Below, one piece after another: positions 1-5,537 of a DNA stretch of 7,378 bases. Each line of letters opens with the position of its first letter. Position 1 is the first letter of the stretch. The stretch comes from Candidatus Woesearchaeota archaeon (lineage in GTDB: Archaea > Nanobdellota > Nanobdellia > Woesearchaeales > GW2011-AR4): NCBI GenBank assembly GCA_030751755.1, contig JASMFO010000079.1, forward strand, positions 1 to 7,378. Reading direction: 5' to 3'. The notes under the pieces are model-generated. The model did no database searches. It saw nothing but the letters and a program-made list of their open reading frames with translations, and was not told the origin of the DNA. Both the position numbers and the translations under genes were made by a program.

Positions 1-142
1 TCAGTTTCCAGAGGCTATCCCCGACCTAAGGGCAGATTATCGACGTGTTACTGAGCAGTTTGCCGGTGTTCCGAAGAACCCCTTGACTTGCATGGCTTAG
101 TCGAATCCCAATAGCAGCAACCTCCCGCAGGATCAACAGGAT
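1..142 (-). rRNA. 16S ribosomal RNA, 5' end (partial)
   Basis: The reverse complement reads as the start of an archaeal small-subunit rRNA. It contains the near-universal GTTGATCCTGC (128-138), then GACTAAGCCATGCAAGTC, CTGCTCAGTAACACGT and CCTTAGGTCGGGGATA in the right order. Only about the first 140 nucleotides are present; the gene continues beyond the left edge. The mature 5' end is placed near 142 by comparison with other archaea, uncertain by a few bases. Helix 1 can form: CCUG (140-137) with CGGG (127-124), including one U-G pair. The usual archaeal pair is CCGG/CCGG, so both sides of one pair have changed together. The wording of the first 100 bases resembles Woesearchaeota/Pacearchaeota 16S from memory; this was not computed. 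It is transcribed divergently from the KH-protein gene. Confidence 0.96.
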
Positions 143-300
143 TTCTGTTCCCATATCCCTAGGATTTGCTTTCGCTTTTTATTGGTCGCAATATTACAAA
201 ACTACACATACTTAATAACAATATCAAGCACGTAAACATAAAATCCAATGTTAAATTTTAGAATTTAAATATCTAAAATATAGACGGTGGCGATAACTCA
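143..300 (-). other. 16S rRNA leader (pre-rRNA 5' external spacer)
   Basis: This AT-rich, non-coding segment lies between the predicted rRNA promoter and the mature 16S end, so it should be transcribed as leader and removed by processing. It contains a GCGAAAGC mini-hairpin motif (minus strand, 167-174) and an 8-bp inverted repeat at 255-279. In archaea the leader normally pairs with sequence beyond the 16S 3' end to form a processing stem. That partner is outside the window, so the stem cannot be tested. I see no ORF or tRNA here. Confidence 0.55.
255..279. repeat. 8-bp inverted repeat in the rRNA leader
   Basis: ATTTTAGA (255-262) and TCTAAAAT (272-279) are perfect reverse complements around a 9-base loop (ATTTAAATA). 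It could fold in the pre-rRNA leader. The loop also holds a second TATA-like sequence on the minus strand, so it might instead be part of an alternative rRNA promoter. Confidence 0.4.
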
Positions 301-312
301 ATTGTAAATATC

Positions 313-332
313 AGTTATATTTAAAGGTTTCG
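313..332 (-). promoter_or_regulatory. Probable rRNA promoter (BRE + TATA)
   Basis: On the minus strand CGAAACC (332-326) is followed directly by TTTAAATATA (325-316). This is close to an archaeal BRE plus TATA box and is the best match in the gap. Transcription would start about 25 bases further on, near 294-299, giving a leader of roughly 150 nucleotides before the mature 16S end. Confidence 0.55.
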
Positions 333-424
333 TTCAAAAAATTACTACAATAAGGGAAAATTACAATAAAAGACAAATTCATAAAAAAATTAATACAATT
401 AAATATTAAAAAATAAAAACTAAC

Positions 425-439
425 AAAAACTTTTAAAAC
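425..439 (+). promoter_or_regulatory. Promoter of the KH-protein gene
   Basis: AAAAAC followed by TTTTAAAA (431-438) resembles a BRE and TATA box. The ATG at 462 lies about 28 bases beyond the TATA centre, where archaeal transcription begins, and there is no Shine-Dalgarno sequence. The mRNA is therefore probably leaderless. Confidence 0.55.
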
Positions 440-461
440 ACATAATAATTTCACTTTCACT

Positions 462-1010
462 ATGGCCTCCTATTCGTATGAATTGAAGATACCGCAAGAA
501 AGAGTTGCGGTTTTGATTGGAAAGAAGGGTGAAGTTAAGAAAACTATAGAATCTGATACAAAAACCCAGATCAAAGTTGATTCTTTAGAAGGGGATATTT
601 TTGTTTATGGTAAGGATGCTTTAGGATTGTATACTGCTCGTGAGGTGGTGAGGGCCATAGGCCGTGGCTTTAATCCTGAAATCGCAAAATTATTGCTAAA
701 ACAAGATTATGTTTTTGAATATATTGAATTAAATGACTATACTGGAAAATCAAAAAATACTTTGTTGAGGTTAAAAGGTCGTGTTATTGGCAAAGAAGGC
801 AAATCAAGGATGCTAATAGAAGAATTATCAGAATCTTACATTTCAGTTTATGGAAAATCAGTAAGCATTATTGGAACTGCTGAATCAGCTGCAATAGCAA
901 AACGTGCTGTAGAGGCTTTGCTGAAGGGAAGCACTCATGCAAGTGTCTATAAATGGTTAGAGAAGAAAAGAAGGGAAATGAAGAGGAAAAGAATAATGGA
1001 GATGGTTTGA
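462..1010 (+). CDS. Archaeal KH-domain RNA-binding protein, Dim2/Pno1-like
   Basis: This 182-residue protein has the layout of archaeal Dim2 (Pno1/Krr1-related) proteins. A first KH domain is at about residues 5-65 with GxxG loop G20-K-K-G23. A linker carrying GFNPEIAKLL (69-78) follows. A second KH domain spans about 83-155 with G110-K-E-G113, and there is a conserved-looking HASVY (159-163) near the end. The last 18 residues are very basic, which suits RNA contact. In archaea and eukaryotes this family binds the 3' region of small-subunit rRNA during maturation, together with the Nob1 nuclease; that role is transferred from the family. It sits between a divergent 16S gene and top6B. In many archaea it also lies next to top6B, often with RIO1 and aIF1A, which are not visible here. 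The ATG at 462 fits a leaderless start. A T-rich terminator follows. Confidence 0.9.
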   Translation: MASYSYELKIPQERVAVLIGKKGEVKKTIESDTKTQIKVDSLEGDIFVYGKDALGLYTAREVVRAIGRGFNPEIAKLLLKQDYVFEYIELNDYTGKSKNTLLRLKGRVIGKEGKSRMLIEELSESYISVYGKSVSIIGTAESAAIAKRAVEALLKGSTHASVYKWLEKKRREMKRKRIMEMV

Positions 1011-1032
1011 TTATTTTATTTTTCTTAATTTT
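1011..1032 (+). terminator. T-rich terminator after the KH-protein gene
   Basis: Runs of T (TTATTTTATTTTTCTTAATTTT) begin right after the stop codon. Archaeal RNA polymerase commonly terminates at such oligo-T tracts without a hairpin. Confidence 0.5.
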
Positions 1033-1039
1033 CAAAAAC

Positions 1040-1055
1040 AATTAACTATTTAAAC
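1040..1055 (+). promoter_or_regulatory. Promoter of the topoisomerase VI operon
   Basis: CTATTTAAAC (1046-1055) is a good TATA box. Its centre lies about 29 bases before the ATG at 1080. This spacing argues for a leaderless mRNA and for 1080 as the start, rather than the in-frame TTG at 1065. Confidence 0.55.
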
Positions 1056-1079
1056 AAGTTATATTTGATTTTTAACAAA

Positions 1080-2732
1080 ATGGCAGAAGATGTACCTATT
1101 GCAATTGAACTGGCAAAAAAGCAGAGAGATATTTCTATTGCAAGTTTTTTTGAGAAGAACAGGCATCTGCTTGGTTTTGATAATCCCAGGAAGTCTTTGT
1201 TGACAACAATTAAGGAAGCGGTAGATAACAGTTTGGATGCTTGCGAAGAAGCTAATGTTCTGCCGGAAATAAATGTTGAATTGGTAGAGATGAGTGAAAA
1301 TAGATTTAGAGTTATTGTCGAGGATAACGGTCCTGGAATTGTCAAGAAACAGATTCCAAATATTTTTGCAAAACTGTTGTATGGAAGCAAATTTTTTAAG
1401 TTATCCCAATCCCGCGGGCAACAGGGTATAGGAATAAGTGCTTCTGTTTTGTATGCGCAGCTGACAACAGGAAAGCCTGCAAGAATTACTTCCAGAATAG
1501 GAAAAAAGCATTCTGCAAATTATTATGAGCTTCATATTGATACTCAAAACAATAAGCCTCAGATAATTAAAGATGAAACTGTTGAGTGGGATAAAGAGCA
1601 TGGAACTAGGATAGAGTTAGATCTAGAAGGAAGCTATCAAAAAGGCGACCAAAGTGTTGACCAATATCTAAAGCAAACAGCGATTGTAAATCCCCATGTC
1701 ACATTAATTTATACAAATCCAAAAGCCGAGCAAATAATCTTTGCAAAAGCTGCTGAACAGCTGCCTAAAAAACCTGTTGAGATTAAGCCACATCCTTATG
1801 GCGTGGAAATAGGTGTTTTGCTTTCTATGTTAAAATTGACAGAATCACGTACTTTGCAGAGTTTTTTGACAAGCGAGTTTTCCAGAGTTGGTTCTGGTAC
1901 TGCCAAGCAGATTTGTGAGAATGCTGCTGTACTCCCAAATACAAAACCTAAGGATGTGGGTATGGAAATAGCTGAGAAATTAGTAGAGGGTATTAAAAAA
2001 ACAAAAATAATTTCTCCTCCAGTAGATTGCATAAGTCCAATTGGTGAAGAGTTATTAGAGAAAGGTCTAAAGAAAGAGATAAATGCAGAATTTTATACAG
2101 CGATAACAAGACCTCCCAGTGTTTATCGTGGGAATCCATTTATTGTTGAAGCAGGTGTAGCTTATGGCGGTGAGCAAAATGCAGAAGAAAGCATGCATTT
2201 GTTAAGGTATGCTAATCGCGTTCCTCTATTGTATCAACAAGGTGCATGCGCAGTAACAAGATCTGTCATAAATACAATGTGGAGAAATTATGGTTTAAGC
2301 CAAAGTCGTGGAGCATTACCAATCGGTCCTGTAACTCTTGTTGTGCATATTGCTTCTGTCTGGGTCCCTTTTACTTCTGAAAGCAAGGAAGCTATAGCGC
2401 ATTATCCTGAGATTGTTAAGGAAATTAAGTTGGCTTTGCAGGAATGCGGCAGGAAGCTAGCAAGCTATGTGGGTAAGAAAAGAAAGATTCAGTTTGAGGG
2501 CAAGAAAAGAGATTATATAAAATTGTTTATACCTCATGTTGGGGAGGCATTAAAAGAATTATTAAAATTAAATGAAAATGATGAGAAGAAAGTTGAGAAA
2601 TTGCTTGCAGAAATTTTGGAAAAGAAAAGAGGTCATTTAGAAGAAATAGAGGCTAAGAATCTGGAGTATGATGAGGAGTTTGCAAATATAGGTAAGGGGG
2701 AAACAGAGGAAGAAAATGACGAAAACAAGTAA
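1080..2732 (+). CDS. top6B: DNA topoisomerase VI subunit B (ATPase subunit)
   Basis: This is the GHKL ATPase subunit of the type IIB topoisomerase, which with subunit A forms an A2B2 enzyme that passes one duplex through another and relaxes supercoils or unlinks chromosomes. From the ATG at 1080 it has 550 residues. The GHKL domain covers about 1-225, with the magnesium-binding N-box E46-A-V-D-N50, D82-N-G-P-G86, the glycine-rich lid G113-Q-Q-G-I-G118 and H174-G-T176. The H2TH domain lies at about 235-310. The transducer domain lies at about 311-490, with the ATP-sensing switch lysine probably K436 in VPFTSESKEA. The charged tail (about 495-550) lacks the extra C-terminal Ig-like domain of some methanogen homologues, so the length is closer to the short crenarchaeal form. 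It overlaps top6A by 17 bases. All key residues look intact. Confidence 0.97.
   Translation: MAEDVPIAIELAKKQRDISIASFFEKNRHLLGFDNPRKSLLTTIKEAVDNSLDACEEANVLPEINVELVEMSENRFRVIVEDNGPGIVKKQIPNIFAKLLYGSKFFKLSQSRGQQGIGISASVLYAQLTTGKPARITSRIGKKHSANYYELHIDTQNNKPQIIKDETVEWDKEHGTRIELDLEGSYQKGDQSVDQYLKQTAIVNPHVTLIYTNPKAEQIIFAKAAEQLPKKPVEIKPHPYGVEIGVLLSMLKLTESRTLQSFLTSEFSRVGSGTAKQICENAAVLPNTKPKDVGMEIAEKLVEGIKKTKIISPPVDCISPIGEELLEKGLKKEINAEFYTAITRPPSVYRGNPFIVEAGVAYGGEQNAEESMHLLRYANRVPLLYQQGACAVTRSVINTMWRNYGLSQSRGALPIGPVTLVVHIASVWVPFTSESKEAIAHYPEIVKEIKLALQECGRKLASYVGKKRKIQFEGKKRDYIKLFIPHVGEALKELLKLNENDEKKVEKLLAEILEKKRGHLEEIEAKNLEYDEEFANIGKGETEEENDENK
2705..2710 (+). promoter_or_regulatory. Possible ribosome binding site for top6A
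   Basis: AGAGGA lies five bases before the top6A ATG at 2716, inside the end of top6B. It partly matches an archaeal Shine-Dalgarno sequence. An internal gene of an operon cannot be leaderless, so a site like this, or translational coupling, is expected. Confidence 0.4.
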
Positions 2733-3813
2733 TAAGCAGGTTTTGAAAGAAATAGAAGATACTGCAAATGATGTTTATTCCAGAATCAAAAAGAAAAAAG
2801 CTCCAGAACTTAAGATGCCTTTAAGGGCATTAACTAATGTTAAGTATGATCCTAAAGATGGCTTTTTTGAGCTTCTTGGGAAAATGAAAGAGCGTACTTT
2901 AACTGCCAGTACAATCAAAACTTTTGCTCAAACTTTGCGTATGATGGCGCATGCAAAAGGCATTATCAAAGAAGATGACATAACAACAAAGAGAGAAATG
3001 TATTATATTTCCAAGAACTGGGCAGAAGCATCTTTCAAGGAACAACCAGAATCCGATACAGTCATGGATGATTTAGAAGCAATGATGATGGTCAATCGTG
3101 AGCAGCTTGGTTTTATTCCAGAAGAAAAAGGCGGAGAAGTTGCTGGAAAATTGATTGTTGTTGATAAAGATCCTGATACTGGAAAAGAGATAAGGATTGA
3201 CTGCACTAAGTTTGGTTCAGGCGCTTACTCTATCCCAACATCCGTTGAACATTTGAAATTTGAAACCAATGCAAAGTTTATTCTGGCTATTGAGACAGCA
3301 GGTATGTTTCAAAGATTATTGAAACACAATTATTGGAAAAAGGCAAATTGCATTTTAGTTTCGATGGGTGGTGTTCCTACTAGAGCTTTGCGCAGATTTA
3401 TCCGTAGATTGAGTGATGAGAGGAAAATACCGGTATATGTATTTGTGGATGGGGATCCTTATGGAATCGGCTCTATATATAGGACATTAAAAGTAGGTTC
3501 TGGCAATGCTGCGCATATCAATGAATATTTTTGTGTACCAAAAGCAAAGTTTTTGGGAATAACCCCCCAAGATATTGTTGATTACAAACTGCCATCACAT
3601 CCTTTAAAGGAAGTGGATATCAAAAAGATTAAGGACCTTTTAAAGAATGATCCTTTCATAATCCATCATAAAGAATGGCAGAAAGCTCTTAAGCAGATGA
3701 ACCAGATGAAAGTTCGTGCGGAACAACAAGCATTAGCTAAGTGGGGACTCAACTATGTAATCGAGAAATACCTGCCTAATAAGATTAAGCACACTGAAAA
3801 ATTCTTACCATAA
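2716..3813 (+). CDS. top6A: DNA topoisomerase VI subunit A (Spo11-like DNA-cleaving subunit)
   Basis: This 365-residue protein is the cleaving subunit of topoisomerase VI, homologous to eukaryotic Spo11. The winged-helix (5Y-CAP) domain covers about residues 60-140 and holds the motif R93-E-M-Y-Y97; Y97 is the likely catalytic tyrosine that bonds covalently to the DNA 5' end. The Toprim domain covers about 185-300, with metal-binding E193 (in AIET) and D245/D247 (in VDGDPYG). GGVPTRALRRFIRRL (218-232) and GSGNAAH (261-267) are also characteristic. Length is normal for the family. It starts inside the end of top6B, a 17-base overlap in another frame, which should couple synthesis of the two subunits. 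I see no missing key residue. Together the two genes give a complete enzyme. Confidence 0.97.
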   Translation: MTKTSNKQVLKEIEDTANDVYSRIKKKKAPELKMPLRALTNVKYDPKDGFFELLGKMKERTLTASTIKTFAQTLRMMAHAKGIIKEDDITTKREMYYISKNWAEASFKEQPESDTVMDDLEAMMMVNREQLGFIPEEKGGEVAGKLIVVDKDPDTGKEIRIDCTKFGSGAYSIPTSVEHLKFETNAKFILAIETAGMFQRLLKHNYWKKANCILVSMGGVPTRALRRFIRRLSDERKIPVYVFVDGDPYGIGSIYRTLKVGSGNAAHINEYFCVPKAKFLGITPQDIVDYKLPSHPLKEVDIKKIKDLLKNDPFIIHHKEWQKALKQMNQMKVRAEQQALAKWGLNYVIEKYLPNKIKHTEKFLP

Positions 3814-3826
3814 ATTTTTTAATATT
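3812..3826 (+). promoter_or_regulatory. Putative promoter of the small Cys-rich gene, overlapping the top6A T-tract
   Basis: TTTTTTAATATT (3815-3826) could serve as a TATA box 25-30 bases before the ATG at 3846. The same T-run directly follows the top6A stop codon and could act as its terminator, so the two functions may overlap. Confidence 0.35.
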
Positions 3827-3845
3827 GGATAATTCCTGATGTAAA

Positions 3846-4007
3846 ATGGAAACAGAAACTAAGGTGGATAATTCCGCATCGAAATGTTGTATTGGCTGCG
3901 TCATATGGGAAAAGTTTGGCAAGGATTGCCACTATTACTGGGAAAACAAAAAACAATGTACCATGCGGGCAAATGATTGGGATGGGGCTGCTATGCAGCA
4001 GCAATAG
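3846..4007 (+). CDS. Small cysteine-rich protein, 53 residues, unknown function
   Basis: A short ORF of 53 codons begins 32 bases after top6A. The protein has five cysteines (C14, C15, C18, C28, C38), one histidine beside C28 (H29) and three tryptophans (W21, W32, W45). The spacing CCxxC, then CH, then C suggests a small zinc-binding or disulfide-stabilised fold. I cannot name a family with certainty. The core with YYWENKKQC followed by a basic residue looks like small Cys/Trp proteins I associate with DPANN genomes, but that is recollection. A TATA-like sequence 25-30 bases upstream fits a leaderless start; read-through from top6A is the alternative. The opposite-strand ORF over the same bases is hydrophobic and lacks such a pattern. 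Translation is likely but unproven. Confidence 0.6.
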   Translation: METETKVDNSASKCCIGCVIWEKFGKDCHYYWENKKQCTMRANDWDGAAMQQQ

Positions 4008-4033
4008 TAATTCTATACTCACTCACAAAAATA

Positions 4034-4130
4034 ATTGAGCATTTGTTGCTCGTTCGTAATAAGCAAAGAGCATAATTTATATTCCAATTATTTGTGCTCT
4101 TTGCTATAAGATAAGAGTTTTATCATTTAT
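4034..4130. repeat. Cluster of hairpins with repeated GAGCA/TGCTC
   Basis: Three inverted repeats follow one another. GAGCA/TGCTC (4037-4041 with 4047-4051) has a 5-base loop. AGCAAAGAGCA/TGCTCTTTGCT (4062-4072 with 4095-4105) is a perfect 11-bp stem; inside it TAATT (4073-4077) can pair with AATTA (4086-4090). GATAA/TTATC (4110-4114 with 4120-4124) can be extended by ATAA/TTAT (4106-4109 with 4127-4130). There is no strong T-run just after the main stem, so a bacterial-type terminator is unlikely. It could be the structured 3' end of the top6 or small-protein transcript, or a small RNA. Confidence 0.55.
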
Positions 4131-4145
4131 ATCTAGCCAGGGTTA

Positions 4146-4159
4146 TACTATATATAGTA
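4146..4159. promoter_or_regulatory. Palindrome TACT-N6-AGTA, possible operator
   Basis: TACTATATATAGTA is a perfect 14-bp palindrome about 62 bases before the TATA box of the surface-protein gene. Its TACT...AGTA ends match those of the palindrome before the TrmB-like gene. Thermococcus TrmB recognises a TACT-N3-AGTA palindrome in one of its promoters, so a TrmB-like operator is a reasonable guess; the spacer length differs. Confidence 0.4.
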
Positions 4160-4213
4160 AGAGATATTTTAACCATTTGGCAATAATTAAAGCTTTATTA
4201 CTATTGCTCAATA

Positions 4214-4235
4214 GCAAAAGATTTAAATACTAGTA
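4214..4235 (+). promoter_or_regulatory. Promoter of the surface-protein gene with TACTAGTA
   Basis: GCAAAAG (4214-4220) and ATTTAAATA (4221-4229) form a good BRE and TATA box. The palindrome TACTAGTA (4228-4235) overlaps the TATA box edge, a position where a bound protein would block the promoter. Initiation is expected near 4250, leaving a leader of about 30-35 bases, unlike the leaderless neighbours. GGGGTT (4271-4276) may assist ribosome binding. Confidence 0.55.
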
Positions 4236-4284
4236 GCGATTTCACAGGGTAAAAGATAATTAAATTATATGGGGTTAATAAAAA

Positions 4285-5367
4285 ATGAAGATACTAAATG
4301 CTATGATTGGATTGTTTTTGATTCTATTAATGGTACCTGCTGTACTGGCAGATAACGAATTTGGAAATGTGATAGAAGGTGGAAAACTTCTTATAACTGA
4401 TATGGACGTTAAGGTTGGCAGCAAGACAGATAAAAATATGGATTTTGGGGATAAAATAAGAGAAGAGGCAAGGCCTGGTGATGCTGTTAAATTTACTATA
4501 GAAGCTAAAAATAATTTTACCAGTACTGAAGATCTTAAAATAGAGGATATTGAGGTTACTGTAACAATAGATGGAATTGATGATGGTGATGAGTTAGAGG
4601 AAGAAGATGAAATTAAGGATTTGAAAGATGGAAAGAATAATGATGTAACCGTTGAATTTGTAATTCCTCTGGAAGTTGATGAGGATACTTACGATGTCTC
4701 AATAGAGGTAACAGGTGAAGATGAGAATGGAACAACTCATACAGTTGAATTTGATCTTGAACTTGAAGTAGAAAAAGAAGATAATGAGATAAAATTTTTG
4801 AGAAATTCATTAACACCATCAGAAATCAAATGCGGCAGAACACTGCAGCTTTCAACTGCTGTTATAAATACAGGCCAAGATGATGAGGATGATGTTGTGC
4901 TTGAAATCACTAATGCAGAATTAGGGATTAGCTTAAGGGAGATATTTGACTTAACCAGTGATGCGTTTGATGATGACAGCAAGTTCAGAAAGACATTTAC
5001 ACTATCAATGCCACAGGATGTGGCACCAGGAATATACCCCCTGCAATCCAAGGTCACTTTCAATGATGGAAGTGATACAGAAACTGAAACAACCGAGTTG
5101 CTTGTAGCACAGTGTGAGATCTTAGAGGAAGACGAAGAGGAGGAGGAAGAAGAGGAAGATGTTGTTGTTGTACAGTCTCCTGTAGATACAACTCCTTCAG
5201 ATTTAATAACTGCTGGAGCAGTAACAACTCCTAGTTTACCAGTAACAGAGGAAAAATCACTGTTCGAAAGTTCAGGGTTTTTGGTTGCTTTGGTTGTAGG
5301 AGAAGTATTGCTTGTTTTAATAGCAATATTGCTTGTTGTGGCAGTAGTTAAGAAGAGAAGTCAGTAA
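4285..5367 (+). CDS. Secreted, membrane-anchored acidic Ig-like (CARDB-type) surface protein
   Basis: The 360-residue protein is built for the cell surface. It has a signal peptide (residues 1-22, hydrophobic core IGLFLILLMVPAV, likely cut after VLA). Two beta-sandwich domains of CARDB/NEW3-like type follow (about 35-165 and 167-275). The first opens with VKVGSKTDKN and RPGDAVKFTIEAKN; the second has TAVINTGQDD and VAPGIYPL. A nearly pure Asp/Glu stretch (278-292) and a Thr/Pro/Ser-rich stalk (298-322) lead to one C-terminal membrane helix (about 331-355), with KKRSQ left in the cytoplasm. N77-F-T and N148-G-T are possible N-glycosylation sites; C183 and C277 could form a disulfide. The marked acidity is strongest in the external part. 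Such proteins are common in DPANN genomes, but the ligand is unknown. It lies just before a TrmB-like gene, which may regulate it. Confidence 0.85.
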   Translation: MKILNAMIGLFLILLMVPAVLADNEFGNVIEGGKLLITDMDVKVGSKTDKNMDFGDKIREEARPGDAVKFTIEAKNNFTSTEDLKIEDIEVTVTIDGIDDGDELEEEDEIKDLKDGKNNDVTVEFVIPLEVDEDTYDVSIEVTGEDENGTTHTVEFDLELEVEKEDNEIKFLRNSLTPSEIKCGRTLQLSTAVINTGQDDEDDVVLEITNAELGISLREIFDLTSDAFDDDSKFRKTFTLSMPQDVAPGIYPLQSKVTFNDGSDTETETTELLVAQCEILEEDEEEEEEEEDVVVVQSPVDTTPSDLITAGAVTTPSLPVTEEKSLFESSGFLVALVVGEVLLVLIAILLVVAVVKKRSQ

Positions 5368-5370
5368 GAC

Positions 5371-5404
5371 TTTCTTTCTTTTTTGATTTTATTTTTTCTT
5401 GTTT
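5371..5404 (+). terminator. T-rich terminator after the surface-protein gene
   Basis: Repeated T-runs (for example 5379-5384 and 5392-5397) begin three bases after the stop codon. This is the densest oligo-T tract in the window and a typical archaeal termination signal. It probably separates this gene's transcript from that of the TrmB-like gene. Confidence 0.6.
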
Positions 5405-5474
5405 AATTTATTATTATTCTAACGTTTACTAGGTACATAATTATTATGGTCTTACTACATACTCTTTTGTGTCC

Positions 5475-5488
5475 TTACTTTAAAGTAA
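5475..5488. promoter_or_regulatory. Perfect palindrome before the TrmB-like gene, possible autoregulatory operator
   Basis: TTACTTTAAAGTAA is a perfect 14-bp palindrome with TACT-N4-AGTA inside. It ends about ten bases before the BRE of the TrmB-like gene. The position and symmetry suit a dimeric winged-helix regulator. The TACT/AGTA half-sites recur before the surface-protein gene. Confidence 0.5.
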
Positions 5489-5497
5489 CAAATAAAT

Positions 5498-5512
5498 AGA
5501 AAGCTTTAAATA
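5498..5512 (+). promoter_or_regulatory. Promoter of the TrmB-like gene
   Basis: AGAAAG (5498-5503) followed by CTTTAAATA (5504-5512) is a strong BRE/TATA match. The ATG at 5538 is about 30 bases from the TATA centre and has no Shine-Dalgarno sequence, so the message is probably leaderless or nearly so. Confidence 0.6.
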
Positions 5513-5537
5513 CAAGTAATTCATTCTTAGTTATAAC

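Larger units (their letters stand above)
4008..4284. other. Gene-free, structured intergenic region
   Basis: No convincing ORF, tRNA or C/D-box RNA is seen. The left half is the hairpin cluster. The right half is the control region of the surface-protein gene: a 14-bp palindrome at 4146-4159, a near-palindrome CTATTG/CAATAG (4201-4206 with 4209-4214) just before the BRE, the TATA box, and TACTAGTA (4228-4235) at its downstream edge. ATTGAGCA (4034-4041) is also complementary to TGCTCAAT (4205-4212), so the two halves could pair at long range. Confidence 0.5.

Noticed and set aside
1065..1079. In-frame TTG start giving five extra residues on top6B
   Set aside because: The TATA box at 1046-1055 would place transcription start after this TTG, at about the ATG at 1080, and MAEDVPIAIELAKKQ looks like a natural N-terminus.
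1046..2032. Several minus-strand ORFs inside top6B
   Set aside because: They lie wholly or largely over a well-conserved gene with intact motifs and have no features of their own.
3819..4022. Minus-strand ORF of 67 residues opposite the small Cys-rich gene
   Set aside because: It is hydrophobic and of low complexity, without a recognisable promoter or motif. The plus-strand ORF has a better start context and an ordered Cys pattern.
4008..4284. A tRNA or other known RNA gene in the structured gap
   Set aside because: No T-loop GTTCNANNC in a cloverleaf setting and no CCA-ready acceptor stem could be found.
4737..5063. Minus-strand ORF of 108 residues inside the surface-protein gene
   Set aside because: Ser- and Leu-rich translation is the expected shadow of Asp/Glu-rich coding sequence on the other strand.
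5368..5537. A further small gene between the surface-protein and TrmB-like genes
   Set aside because: The stretch is a T-rich terminator followed by operator and promoter sequence, with no open frame of useful length.
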